Shown: piece by piece, positions 35,732 through 45,047 of the stretch
Layout of the letters: every line of letters begins with the position of its first letter
How positions within the stretch are numbered: the stretch's first letter is position 1
Assembly: GCF_009873495.1 (NCBI RefSeq)
Contig: NZ_CP046703.1
Coordinates: 2,232,001 to 2,296,000 of the forward strand
DNA from: Nostoc sp. ATCC 53789
GTDB lineage: Bacteria; Cyanobacteriota; Cyanobacteriia; Cyanobacteriales; Nostocaceae
Length of the DNA: 64,000 bases
Direction of reading: 5' to 3'
Notes under the pieces: model-generated
Database searches by the model: none
The model's input: the letters and a program-made list of their open reading frames with translations, nothing else
Told to the model about the DNA's origin: nothing
Program-made: the position numbers and the translations under genes

Positions 35732-35804
35732 TAGGTTGGGTGGAGGCTTTGCGTAACCCAACATCCTAATATGTGTTGGGTTGCGCTCCGCTCCACCCAA
35801 CCTA
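35732..35804. repeat. Large palindromic repeat (taggttgggtgga ... tccacccaaccta)
   Basis: Outer arms taggttgggtgga / tccacccaaccta and inner arms gcgtaacccaaca / tgttgggttgcg form a near-perfect hairpin of about 73 bases. A partial copy lies at 24824-24892. It is an interspersed element of a kind common in Nostoc genomes and sits between converging genes. Confidence 0.8.
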
Positions 35805-35904
35805 CGTCTAATCCTGATTGAAGACCACCAATTTTTCAATTTGGTGGGAGTGCAAAAACACCGATTATTCAGACGCTCGCGGACTCGCTATATATTTAAT
35901 TCAA

Positions 35905-36840
35905 CTAAGTTCCCTGTGCTGCAAACAACACTTGCTTAAGTTGCTGACAAGCTTTTTCAATTGCATCTATACTACCTGGATTCACCAAACCATAATAATC
36001 AAACATATAAACTCGGTTATTTTTAGTTGCTTGTAGTTGCTGCCAAAAAGCTTCCTTCTTCAGTGAATCCAAAAGTACTGCTTCCGAATTCCCTTGTGGG
36101 GGATTAACCAAAATTATCACCTCTGGATTTGCTTCTAAAACTTTCTCAGCAGAAAGCGTCACATAACCACCAATTGGACTTTTTCCTTGTAAATCTGCTG
36201 CTATGTTTTTCGCTTGAAATTTTGCCAACAAATCCCCTGCCCAACTATTTTTATTCGGCGCTAAGATTGGTTGACGACTAACCAGCGCTAGAGTAGAAAA
36301 ACCCTGAGTTGGCTTTTCTGGCAAGAAAGTTTTATAACGATTTAACAAAGGCAGAGGATCGGCATCAATTTTTTTAGCAAGGGTTTTAGTAAGTTCTTCT
36401 AGAGATTCCCAGTTATTCACCTTAGTAAGAAAGGTATTAATTCCTAGCTGCTGAAGTTTTTGAATTGGGATGTTAGAAAAACCTTCTGCACCAATAACTA
36501 AATCTGGTTTGAGTGCTACTATTTTCTCTAAATTGGGCGGGCTTTGTCCTTCACTAACACGGGGAATATCTTTGAATTTTGAGTCATTCTTAAATAATTT
36601 ACTACCAGTGATTCCGACAATTTTGCTTGAATTAAGTCGAGAGATAATATCCGCAGAAAGAGAAGAAAGAGCAACAACTCTTTTTACCGATCCTGTTGGT
36701 AGTTGTTGAGAATTTGCGTTTATTGTCTCAGTAGGGTTTGTGACTTTTATTTGTGACTGCTGAGTGGTTGCAGTCGTGCAAGCAGCTAAAACTATACTCA
36801 TCAAAAGTGCTAAAGCAGATAAGAGCCAACGACGATGCAT
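35905..36840 (-). CDS. Fe3+-siderophore/cobalamin-type ABC substrate-binding lipoprotein (BtuF/FhuD-like)
   Basis: The 311-residue lipoprotein has a lipobox (IVLAAC, Cys21) and a Peripla_BP_2 domain: RVVALSSLSADIISRL, IVGITGSKLFK, IVALKPDLVIGAEGF and VILVNPPQGNS. The long central helix of this class is visible (WESLEELTKTLAKKIDADP). It binds a chelated metal such as a siderophore or cobalamin. No permease or ATPase gene is adjacent. It is convergent with the FTR1 gene and close to cbtB, so either iron or cobalt compounds fit the context. Confidence 0.82.
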   Translation of the reverse strand: MHRRWLLSALALLMSIVLAACTTATTQQSQIKVTNPTETINANSQQLPTGSVKRVVALSSLSADIISRLNSSKIVGITGSKLFKNDSKFKDIPRVSEGQSPPNLEKIVALKPDLVIGAEGFSNIPIQKLQQLGINTFLTKVNNWESLEELTKTLAKKIDADPLPLLNRYKTFLPEKPTQGFSTLALVSRQPILAPNKNSWAGDLLAKFQAKNIAADLQGKSPIGGYVTLSAEKVLEANPEVIILVNPPQGNSEAVLLDSLKKEAFWQQLQATKNNRVYMFDYYGLVNPGSIDAIEKACQQLKQVLFAAQGT

Positions 36841-37288
36841 ATTAAAATTCCTTCTAGGGTAAGAATTGTATAAGAAGCATACTCAGCAACACATTCAAAA
36901 ATCGTTAATGTAGCTTTTAGCAATATAGCTATAAAGTAGCAAACTAGATCAACGAAGCCAGAGATTGAAAAGATGTGGCTAATGACAAGAGCTAAAAGTC
37001 AACCTATTCTTGTTTCAAAAAAACTACTGGCTTTGGCAGAATTTCACTAACTAAGGTAGAGGCGCAATCTACCCAATAGTAGACTAAACTTGCTTTGTAT
37101 TCAGATGTTTTATACTTCCTTATATGCGTTTATGTCTTTATAAAAAAATGCGGCAACACAAATAGGGCTTAGGCAGTCTTGAAAAAATAGGTTTTAAACC
37201 CTTGCTGCTTACTTATATAATTCGATACACGTTACCTACAATTATCTAAATTGGGGTCGATGATTATTGTGTCCATCTACTGGTAGAT
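36841..37288. other. Gene-free divergent region
   Basis: 447 bp between the binding lipoprotein and the GHL10-like hydrolase. It is AT-rich and contains no repeat, RNA or small gene that I recognise. It should hold both promoters. Confidence 0.45.
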
Positions 37289-38788
37289 ATGTCTAACCAT
37301 CCTTTAAGCGTTGCAAGATCAACATTATTTTGGCGGCGTATATTTGCTGTTCTTTTCACTACTAGTTCGTTGCTACCCAATTTTGGAACCGAACCAGCAA
37401 GCGCACAAGTAACCCAATATTGTCAGTTATCATCGCCGGCGGCGAAAGAAAAAGAAAACTTACGTTTATCAGCTCTTAAAGGCAATCAAGATGCCCAAAC
37501 CCGCTACCAAAACTTACTAAAAAAACAGGCACAGGAATTACAGCAGTGCCGCACTCGCACTTGGCCACAAATCCAAGCTGTCTGGTTACGCTTGTATCCC
37601 TGTGACATTCAGCCAGGAATAATCGACCAGATTATGGATCGGATTGTCAACCGTGGCTATAATCAGGTTTATTTGGAAGTATTTTACGACGGACAGGTAT
37701 TATTGCCAGCAAAAGCTAACCCGACGGCTTGGCCTTCTATAATTCGCACTCCAGGGACAGAAAACATCGATATACTCGCCACAGCAATTCAAAAAGGTCG
37801 GCAACGTGGTTTGAAAGTCTACGCCTGGATGTTTACTAACAATTTCGGCTATACTTACGCCCAGCGACGAGATAGAGAAAGTGCGATCGCTCGCAATGGC
37901 AAAGGTCAAACGAGCCTATATGTGGTAGATAATGGCTCTCAAGTATTTATCGACCCCTACAACTCGCAAGCAAAAAGCGATTACAACCAATTAGTAAAAG
38001 AAGTTTTACGTCGTCGTCCAGATGGCTTGCTATTAGACTACGTGCGCTATCCCCGACAAGCAGGAAGTGATTCCATCGCCACCAAAGTTTCAGATTTATG
38101 GCTATTTAGTCCTGCAATTCAAGAAGCTTTATTTAAACGGGCACTGAATTACAAAGGACTGGACTTAATTCGACGCTATTTGAGCAAGGGATATGTCACC
38201 GCCGGAGATATCGCGGAAATTGATAAACTTTATCCCCAGGAAGGGGAACCTCTCTGGCAAGGACGCATTCCCCCAGCAGCGCAAAAATCAATTCTGTCTG
38301 CAACCGACAGACAACCACTTTTGCAATGGGAATTGTGGCAGCTAGCAGTTGCTCACGCCATGCAAGGAATTCTAGATTTTGTCAATATAGCCAGTTACCC
38401 AGCAAAGCAGCAAGGAGTTTCCACGGGAGTAGTGTTTTTCCCTGATGGCAACCAAACTGTAGGACAAGGGTATGATTCTCGCTTACAACCTTGGGATCGC
38501 TTCCCCACTACATTAGAGTGGCATCCCATGTCTTATGGGAATTGCGGTAATGTCACTTGTATTGTGGCGCAAGTGCAACGGGTTTTGAGTATGACAAAAC
38601 CAGGTACAAAAGTGGTTCCAGCTTTAGCCGGCAAATGGGGAGAATCGGTTAGTAATCGTCCATCCCTAGAAGTGCAAATGCAGGCACTCCGACAATTTGC
38701 GCCCCAACTAAAGGGAGTTAGCCATTTTGCCTATTCTTGGCAATATCCTGAGAATGATAACGATCGCAAATTTTGTCGCATTCGTTAA
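37289..38788 (+). CDS. Exported family 10-like glycoside hydrolase (GHL10/DUF4015-type)
   Basis: The 499-residue protein has an N-terminal signal (RRIFAVLFTTSSLLP, cleavage near ASAQ), a short helical stretch (residues 50-90) and a TIM-barrel-like domain: IQAVWLRLYPCDIQPG, GYNQVYLEVFYDGQ, GLKVYAWMFTNNFGY, PDGLLLDYVRYPR and HPMSYGNCGN. The DYVRYPR motif is typical of GHL10 proteins, which may act on cell-wall or extracellular polysaccharides. Catalytic acids are not assigned with confidence. It is a single gene on the plus strand. Confidence 0.78.
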   Translation: MSNHPLSVARSTLFWRRIFAVLFTTSSLLPNFGTEPASAQVTQYCQLSSPAAKEKENLRLSALKGNQDAQTRYQNLLKKQAQELQQCRTRTWPQIQAVWLRLYPCDIQPGIIDQIMDRIVNRGYNQVYLEVFYDGQVLLPAKANPTAWPSIIRTPGTENIDILATAIQKGRQRGLKVYAWMFTNNFGYTYAQRRDRESAIARNGKGQTSLYVVDNGSQVFIDPYNSQAKSDYNQLVKEVLRRRPDGLLLDYVRYPRQAGSDSIATKVSDLWLFSPAIQEALFKRALNYKGLDLIRRYLSKGYVTAGDIAEIDKLYPQEGEPLWQGRIPPAAQKSILSATDRQPLLQWELWQLAVAHAMQGILDFVNIASYPAKQQGVSTGVVFFPDGNQTVGQGYDSRLQPWDRFPTTLEWHPMSYGNCGNVTCIVAQVQRVLSMTKPGTKVVPALAGKWGESVSNRPSLEVQMQALRQFAPQLKGVSHFAYSWQYPENDNDRKFCRIR

Positions 38789-38799
38789 ATAGCAAAGGG

Positions 38800-39768
38800 T
38801 CAATTTCGCCAATCACCTAATTGTGTCGTCAGGAAATAGCGTACATGATCTACAAATGATGGGCCCCAATTGTGGGTTCCATGTCCCATCCCAGGAACAA
38901 CATAACAGTCACCATCAGCAAAGCGCCTAGCGCAAGCACGAGCATCTTTAATGTTCACAATGCGATCGCTAGCGCCCACCAAAAAGCGAACCCGACGCGG
39001 AGGCTTTACCCGCTCAATATAAGTCATGGGGTTGCACGCCTGAGCATACTCATCAGGGTATTTCAGATTTTTAGCTAATTGTAAAAGCTTAACTACAGGT
39101 TTTAGATTCGGTTGCACTCGATCCAGCACTGCTTCTGCGATTCCACCCAAGGGTGAAGCTGCTAAATCTGGCAAAACCAAGTAACCCCAACTTTTGGCAA
39201 AAGACTGGAGATCGGCATGACCGATCGTACCCAATAACCGTTCCCCAATACCATCAGCAGTAAAGGCATAAGCGGCTTGTAAAACTCCCATACTGACACC
39301 GAATAATGCTAATCGATTACCAAGGACATAGCGATCGCCACAAAAGTCACGGACTCTGGCAATATCAGCCGCAGTCCGGTGAAATAAGCACAAAAGTAAC
39401 TCAGTATCAAATGAGATACCCCTGTCGATTAAAGGTTTAATCTCATGGTCTGCGATCGCTGTGAAGGTACGTACCAAGCTGCGCTCACCAGCCAAGGGTG
39501 TATCGAATAAAGCTACAGCTATACCCATTTGGGTCAGCGTCGATACGATGAAGCCGTTCCAGCTATAGGGGGCGGTCATTCCTTGCAAACCAATCACCAA
39601 AGGCGTATCCTTTGCAGATTGATTATGTGGCAGAAAAACAGCAACCGGAAAACCGCTTAATCGTTCATCAATATCAGCTACCCCAGTATAAGAAAAAGGC
39701 TCGTGAAACCAATAGCGATGACCATTTACACCGTCAAAATTAATCGCATCGGGCCCGTAGATAGGCAT
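38800..39768 (-). CDS. Alpha/beta hydrolase
   Basis: The 322-residue protein has an alpha/beta-hydrolase fold. The nucleophile elbow is FGVSMGVLQ (Ser159), the acid lies in VGASDRIVNIKD and the His in PGMGHGTHNWG. LVIGLQGMTAPYSW may form the oxyanion region. No signal peptide is seen. The substrate is unknown. Its stop lies 11 bases from the stop of the convergent GHL10-like gene. Confidence 0.82.
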   Translation of the reverse strand: MPIYGPDAINFDGVNGHRYWFHEPFSYTGVADIDERLSGFPVAVFLPHNQSAKDTPLVIGLQGMTAPYSWNGFIVSTLTQMGIAVALFDTPLAGERSLVRTFTAIADHEIKPLIDRGISFDTELLLCLFHRTAADIARVRDFCGDRYVLGNRLALFGVSMGVLQAAYAFTADGIGERLLGTIGHADLQSFAKSWGYLVLPDLAASPLGGIAEAVLDRVQPNLKPVVKLLQLAKNLKYPDEYAQACNPMTYIERVKPPRRVRFLVGASDRIVNIKDARACARRFADGDCYVVPGMGHGTHNWGPSFVDHVRYFLTTQLGDWRN

Positions 39769-39869
39769 AGTGGATGATACAAAAGCGAACTAATCGTTAA
39801 AGACTAGCATTTTTTCTGAAAAAGGAATTCAGGAGTCAGAAGCCAGAATTCAGAATAAGTAAGTAGGTT

Positions 39870-39959
39870 CTTCCTTCTCTTCCTTCTCTTCCTTCTCTTC
39901 CTTCTCTTCCTTTTCTTCCTTCTCTTCCTTCGTGTCCTTTGCGTCCTTTGCGTCCTTTG
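39870..39959. repeat. Two 9-bp tandem repeat blocks
   Basis: Seven units of ttccttctc (39870-39932, one variant) are followed by three units of gtcctttgc (39933-39959). The array lies between mobA and the hydrolase gene. A shared nine-base period with different units suggests expansion from one ancestral sequence. Confidence 0.85.
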
Positions 39960-39993
39960 CGGTTCGTTAAAAAAATTCTGTATTCTTCTTTAA

Positions 39994-40590
39994 TTAACTT
40001 AAAGCCAAATCCTCTGGTGTATTACAGTTAAATAGCATTTCGGGTTCTGATAAAGGCAAAACTTCCACAGGATATTGCCGCAGCCATTCCTGAAACGATC
40101 GCCCCCCTTGATTGATAAACTCTAAAAGTTGTGGCAAACAACGACGGCGATAAAAACCACACAGAGGTTCCCAGCCTTTGGGATGATGAGCTAAAGCTGC
40201 GATCGCATTATCACCCACGTTATCAAGTCTAGTTACCCATTCTTGCAACACCTCAACCCGTAACCTCGGTAAATCGCAAGCTAGCAGTAATACCCATTCT
40301 GTCTCCACTTCGGCTAGTCCTTGAGCAAAACCAACTAAAGGCCCGTGGGCTAGAGATTCTCCAGATAAAGGTACTTCTTGGATAAATTGGCAACCAGGCA
40401 AAAGCAAGTCTTGATAGCGTTCTGGCCAGGGAGTGATTATATAAACAGTATCGCTACAGCTTTGAGCAATGCTACAAACTCGCTGTAACAACGGCATCCC
40501 TTCAATGGGAATCAAGGCTTTATCTTGACCCATGCGAGAACTTTTACCACCTGCTAATACAATTGCTGTTAATTCGCTTCTGGTCGTCAT
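39994..40590 (-). CDS. mobA: Molybdenum cofactor guanylyltransferase
   Basis: The 198-residue protein has the nucleotidyltransferase signature TAIVLAGGKSSRMGQDKALI and the metal-binding ACDLPRL, with CGFYRRRCLPQL and FNCNTPEDLA toward the end. It attaches GMP from GTP to molybdopterin to make the bis-MGD type cofactor, needed by nitrate reductase among others. I chose ATG 40590 (MTTRSELT); an upstream TTG at 40611 lies in a catgccc-type repeat. It directly follows the YyaL-like gene by 27 bases. Confidence 0.9.
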   Translation of the reverse strand: MTTRSELTAIVLAGGKSSRMGQDKALIPIEGMPLLQRVCSIAQSCSDTVYIITPWPERYQDLLLPGCQFIQEVPLSGESLAHGPLVGFAQGLAEVETEWVLLLACDLPRLRVEVLQEWVTRLDNVGDNAIAALAHHPKGWEPLCGFYRRRCLPQLLEFINQGGRSFQEWLRQYPVEVLPLSEPEMLFNCNTPEDLALS

Positions 40591-40617
40591 TGCCTCATGC
40601 CCCATGCCCAATGCACA

Positions 40618-42675
40618 TCATCCCCGATTTTGACTTTTCTCTACTTGCTGTAATAAATGTTCTACACTTTCGGCTGGAGCAAGACACTTCAAACCTTGGC
40701 AAACTAACCCAACGCTTCCCTCTGGTAAATCAGATGTTAGGGCAAATACAGATGCTGGTAGAAACTTGGGGATCAGCGAGTTTATTTGCTCAGTGGTGCT
40801 GCGAATCAAGGTAGAATTACGATACCAATCCAAGGCTGTAAATAAGCTGGGACAAGCTTGGGGAGAGCGATGCATTACACTCTTAAAAGCTTTCAAACCA
40901 AGTTCGGCTAAATCCAAATAATCTAGATTATCGGTGAGTAAAGTGAGACGAACAAGATTAGCGATCGCAATTCCATTGGCTGACGGTGTAGCATTATCCA
41001 CGTAACTGCGTTCTCTGACAATTAAGTCTTGACTAGAATCGCTTGATGTGTTATTATAACCACCTAATTCCACACTCCAGAGAAATTCATTAAATTCATC
41101 TTGGATAGCGATCGCATTTTCTAACCATTGTTTATGCTCAGGGTTGCAAGCTTGTAAATCTAGCAGAGCTTTAATAAACAAAGCGTAGTCTTCAGACTGC
41201 GCTAACACAGTCGGTTCTCCTTGATAGTTGAGTCGCTGAAAACGCCCATTTACGAATTGATTTTCCAAGATAAAATTCGCTGCTTGTGCTGCTAATTCCA
41301 AATATGATGGTTGTTGGAAAACGCCAGCAGCCTTAGCCAGCCCAGAAATCATCAAACTATTCCAAGCGACAATCATTTTCGTATCTGTCACCGAGGGAAT
41401 GCGACCTGGCCAGTTAGTGGTTTTTGCTTCCTGGTTGTTACAAGCCGGGGGAAAAGTTTCTAGCGACTCAGAACTAACGCCATAGCGAACAATAAACAGC
41501 TTACTCAGTGCGGTTTCTAGCGTTGCACTCAGTTTCCCAGAATTCCTTCTTTGTAAAACATTACGTCCTTCAAAGTTGCCGTTAGGGGTAAAAGTAAATT
41601 GTTGTTGTAATTCCGTTAATTCTTCAGGCGTTAACAGTTGTTGGACTTCGCTGTAACTCCAAACATAAAAAGCTCCTTCTTCTGGTTCTACCGCCGTGGG
41701 TTCAGCGAAGCTGTCGGCATCTTGAGAAGCATAGAAGTAACCTTCCGGTGCGGTCATTTCCCGCTTCAGCCATTGTACAGTACCAGCAACTGCTCTCTCA
41801 AACGCTGGTTCTTGGACTCCTGCACTCCATAGATTTGCTATATACTCCACAATCTGTCCATTGTCGTAGAGCATCTTTTCAAAATGCGGTACCGTCCAAG
41901 TCGGGTCAACAGTATAGCGATGAAAACCACCACCTACATGGTCATAAATGCCTCCCAGCGCTAAATCTAGTCCTCGCTGGGTACAAACTTGCTTGCCATC
42001 ATAACGAGATTCAAAATTAAATCGAGTTCCCCGCAATGCTAATTCTGTATAGGGAATCATCGGAAAGCTATTACCAGATTGACCAGGAGTAATTACACCT
42101 GTGCTGGTTTCCCAACCTTGGCGGAGTAATTCGCGGTCTTCAAGCTCAGTTGTTGTACCGTCTTGCAACACCGCAGACGTGAGCAGAGACTCAATAATTA
42201 AGGCTTTGCGTTTCTGTAATTCTGCTTTTTCGGTGTCGTAATAACGGCGAAGGGCTTGCAACACCTGCAAAAATCCCGGACGACCATAGCGCGGGTCTAC
42301 AGGGAAATAAGTACCAGCATAAAACGGTACTAAATCTTCTGGGGAAAGAAAAATATTCAAAGGCCAACCCCCTTGACCGCTCATCATCTGCAAAGCCTGC
42401 ATATAGATGCTATCGAGGTCAGGTCTTTCTTCCCTGTCTACTTTGATGGGAAGATAATTGGCATTCATGTAGTCAGCGATCGCACTATCAGAAAAAGCTT
42501 CGCCTTCCATGACAGTACACCAATGGCAACTGGAGTAGCCAATGGAAAGAAAAATCGGTTTATTTTGCGCCCTTGCAGTTGCAAGCGCTTCGTCACACCA
42601 AGGCCACCAATCAATGGGGTTTTCGGCGTGTTTGCGGAGATAGAGGCTCTTAGCTTCAGCAAGGCGATTAGTCAT
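40618..42675 (-). CDS. YyaL/DUF255 family protein (thioredoxin-like plus six-hairpin glycosidase-like domain)
   Basis: The 685-residue protein has an N-terminal thioredoxin-like DUF255 domain (residues 1-165): [45 protein letters not shown]. The Cys-His-Trp-Cys site has Thr where many homologues have His after it. The rest is an alpha/alpha six-hairpin toroid ([43 protein letters not shown]). Function is unclear; relatives include human SPATA20. It starts at ATG 42675; a TTG start 4 codons earlier is unlikely. Upstream of mobA. Confidence 0.88.
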   Translation of the reverse strand: MTNRLAEAKSLYLRKHAENPIDWWPWCDEALATARAQNKPIFLSIGYSSCHWCTVMEGEAFSDSAIADYMNANYLPIKVDREERPDLDSIYMQALQMMSGQGGWPLNIFLSPEDLVPFYAGTYFPVDPRYGRPGFLQVLQALRRYYDTEKAELQKRKALIIESLLTSAVLQDGTTTELEDRELLRQGWETSTGVITPGQSGNSFPMIPYTELALRGTRFNFESRYDGKQVCTQRGLDLALGGIYDHVGGGFHRYTVDPTWTVPHFEKMLYDNGQIVEYIANLWSAGVQEPAFERAVAGTVQWLKREMTAPEGYFYASQDADSFAEPTAVEPEEGAFYVWSYSEVQQLLTPEELTELQQQFTFTPNGNFEGRNVLQRRNSGKLSATLETALSKLFIVRYGVSSESLETFPPACNNQEAKTTNWPGRIPSVTDTKMIVAWNSLMISGLAKAAGVFQQPSYLELAAQAANFILENQFVNGRFQRLNYQGEPTVLAQSEDYALFIKALLDLQACNPEHKQWLENAIAIQDEFNEFLWSVELGGYNNTSSDSSQDLIVRERSYVDNATPSANGIAIANLVRLTLLTDNLDYLDLAELGLKAFKSVMHRSPQACPSLFTALDWYRNSTLIRSTTEQINSLIPKFLPASVFALTSDLPEGSVGLVCQGLKCLAPAESVEHLLQQVEKSQNRG

Positions 42676-42950
42676 GATCAAATGCAAATAGTTGCCTTCT
42701 TTGCTCAGTCTACCTTGTTCCCAAGAGTGTTAACCTAGACAGCTATGTATATGCAAGATAATCCTACAAGCGACTTACCCCTTGCTTAGGAGTAGTACAC
42801 ATCATTGATATCGCCGACACCTGTGTAATTTGTGAACTATTTTTACTGAAAAGATCGCAATAGCAAGCTGACAATATTTGGTGGTGTTTCTGGCACAGGT
42901 GATGCTGTCTTTGACTGAATTAAAGTATTTGGGCTAAGTCCTGCTATCAG

Positions 42951-43163
42951 GTGGAGCAAGAAGGTGATGATGGCGGCTTGTATAAGTTTTTCCAGCATGG
43001 CACGTCTCTCTCTGAGGGGGATAGCATTTCAATTAGGACTGGTTATTCTGAATACACCTCGTACTATCGATTTACCGAATCTAACAAAAATAACTTGATA
43101 ATTGCTGAGGGAAATCCTAAAAAAATGTTTAAAATGTTACAGAAATTTAACACAAGTCCCTAA
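42951..43163 (+). CDS. Doubtful 70-residue hypothetical protein
   Basis: The GTG-started frame ends LIIAEGNPKKMFKMLQKFNT. Composition looks protein-like, but upstream the frame closes at a TAA about 20 bases before the GTG and no SD is seen. It may be the tail of a decayed gene. No family is recognised. Confidence 0.25.
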   Translation: MEQEGDDGGLYKFFQHGTSLSEGDSISIRTGYSEYTSYYRFTESNKNNLIIAEGNPKKMFKMLQKFNTSP

Positions 43164-43694
43164 GCAAGTTGGATTTCGGTTATCGGTTTAATGACTACAT
43201 CGCCAAAGTTATCTAACAAAGGTCGAGATTATGAAATTGGCGATAATTAGAGTTTTTTGATTTGTTCTTCCCTACATGGGATATTCTCTTAGACAGCTTT
43301 TGCGGCTAAAAAGTGCCCTTAGAGGTTGAAAAAGAGGCAAGGGAGCAGGGAGCAGGGGGCAAAGGGCAGGGAGCAAGGGAAAATGTTGAAGCAGGCAACA
43401 GAAGCAATTCATTTATAGGATTCGACCCCGGATGAATTGAAACCACTGAAGTTTCGTACCCTGCGGGAAGCTGACGCAACAGTGTTCTTGTCCTAAAACC
43501 TTTCCCTGGTTGGTCGCGGCAGGAAACAGATAGCGCCGGCGGCAAGCGAATCTGCGAGCATCGGGCAGTTTTCCTCTTGCTTCCTGCCTTCCTCAATCAA
43601 AATTTAAGTTATCTGCTTGAGAACAGTAGAGATAAACCCCAGTTTCGTGCTGTCACCGATAAAATGTATTTAAAGTAGCCACAAACACGCTTCC
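43164..43694. other. Repeat-rich region upstream of clpP
   Basis: 43336-43380 holds G-rich units (gggagcaggg, gggcaaagggc) of the class found inside the ArgRS-like gene. 43529-43549 holds a block (tagcgccggcggcaagcg) that recurs at 51886-51906. The phrase gcgagcatcgggcag that follows resembles one near 46605. No gene is supported; a minus-strand frame here is composed of repeats. Confidence 0.5.
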
Positions 43695-44306
43695 ATGATT
43701 CCTATCGTTATTGAACAATCGGGTCGAGGTGAACGCGCCTTTGACATCTACTCACGGCTGTTACGTGAGCGCATCATCTTTTTGGGACAACAAGTTGACA
43801 ACAACATTGCTAACTTGATTGTTGCCCAACTGCTGTATTTGGATGCTGAAGACCCGGAGAAGGACATTTATATGTACATCAATTCTCCCGGTGGTTCGGT
43901 GACGGCTGGTATGGGCATTTTTGACACTATGAAACATATTCGCCCTGATGTCTGTACAATTTGTACCGGATTGGCGGCGAGTATGGGCGCTTTCCTCCTC
44001 AGCGCAGGTGCTAAGGGTAAGCGGATGAGTTTACCCCATTCTCGGATTATGATTCATCAACCTCTTGGTGGCGCTCAAGGACAGGCGACTGATATTGAAA
44101 TTCAGGCGCGGGAAATTTTGTACCACAAGAAGCGGCTAAATGACTATTTAGCTGAACATACAGGTCAACCAATTGAGCGCATTGCTGAAGATACTGAACG
44201 TGACTTTTTCATGTCACCAGAGGAAGCTAGGGAATACGGTTTGATTGACCAAGTGATTGACCGTCACGCTGCTGGTAGCCGTCCAGCTGTTGCTGCTGTG
44301 AATTAA
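43695..44306 (+). CDS. clpP: ATP-dependent Clp protease proteolytic subunit
   Basis: The 203-residue serine peptidase has the catalytic triad visible: [14 protein letters not shown] (Ser96), [11 protein letters not shown] (His) and [11 protein letters not shown] (Asp). The oligomerising handle helix [20 protein letters not shown] is present. It forms the 14-mer core that degrades proteins unfolded by ClpC or ClpX. No ATPase gene or second clpP is adjacent. Cyanobacteria carry several clpP paralogues, and which one this is cannot be told. Confidence 0.95.
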   Translation: MIPIVIEQSGRGERAFDIYSRLLRERIIFLGQQVDNNIANLIVAQLLYLDAEDPEKDIYMYINSPGGSVTAGMGIFDTMKHIRPDVCTICTGLAASMGAFLLSAGAKGKRMSLPHSRIMIHQPLGGAQGQATDIEIQAREILYHKKRLNDYLAEHTGQPIERIAEDTERDFFMSPEEAREYGLIDQVIDRHAAGSRPAVAAVN

Positions 44307-44361
44307 TAGTCACGATTGGTAAATGATGATTTACCACCTTTAATTCCCTTAAACCTCAAAA

Positions 44362-44393
44362 ATAACCCCTCTTCAGTTACGAAGAGGGGTTAT
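44362..44393. terminator. Bidirectional terminator between clpP and the downstream convergent gene
   Basis: Perfect arms (ataacccctcttc / gaagaggggttat) around a 6-base loop, between convergent stops at 44306 and 44426. Confidence 0.85.
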
Positions 44394-44425
44394 TTGATTT
44401 CAAAGCTTGATTTAGAAGTGGCAAA

Positions 44426-44953
44426 TCAAAATCCTGCGCTTGGGTCTGGCTGAGATTGCAGGTATTTGAGAAATCCGTGTAATTCTTCTTCAGTTAGCAA
44501 AGTACGTCCCCGTTTACCGTAGGTTTTAATCAGATGCTCCCGTCCCTGTTCTGGTGTCCAGTTTAAACGCTGAAGTTCGACATCTGTTTTTGCAATTACA
44601 TCCGACAAATCCACAGGTTCAGCTTTCTTCTTTCTCTTTCCTGTTCCTGTCAGAGTGACTACATCCTCTTTCATCCAACATAATTGTTCGATTTCAGCAT
44701 TAATTTCCCCCTGCTGTTGTGTCCAACATAACTGTTCGGTGTCAACATCAATTTTGGCGGTCACAACTTCATCTAACGGTTGAGATTCAAGATATTGAAG
44801 GAATTCTAGTAATTCTAATTCTGTGAGTAAAGTACGCGATCGCTTCCCATAAGTTTCAATCAGATGCTCTCGCCCCTGGTCTATTGTCCAGCCTAATCGC
44901 TGCATCTCAACATCTGTTTGAGCAATTACTTCAGAAAAATTCACAGATTCCAT
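44426..44953 (-). CDS. Protein with two copies of a conserved helical repeat module
   Basis: The 175-residue protein has a first module (EVIAQTDVEMQRLGWTIDQG, REHLIETYGKRSRTLLTELE) and a second (DVIAKTDVELQRLNWTPEQG, REHLIKTYGKRGRTLLTEEE) joined by a divergent linker with a basic patch (GKRKKKAEP). The final module is nearly identical to the end of the protein at 45048. Such modules occur at the C-terminus of cyanobacterial proteins of unknown function. The basic linker could bind nucleic acid; this is a guess. No clear signal or membrane segment. Confidence 0.7.
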   Translation of the reverse strand: MESVNFSEVIAQTDVEMQRLGWTIDQGREHLIETYGKRSRTLLTELELLEFLQYLESQPLDEVVTAKIDVDTEQLCWTQQQGEINAEIEQLCWMKEDVVTLTGTGKRKKKAEPVDLSDVIAKTDVELQRLNWTPEQGREHLIKTYGKRGRTLLTEEELHGFLKYLQSQPDPSAGF

Positions 44954-45047
44954 AGTTTCATTACTGTTTCAATAGCCTATGTTATTAGTCATTAGCCCTT
45001 ACAAATGACCAATGACTAATGACAAATGACTAATCACCAATGACAAA

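Noticed and set aside
43306..43596. 96-residue minus-strand frame upstream of clpP
   Set aside because: Composed of G/C-rich interspersed repeats read in frame.
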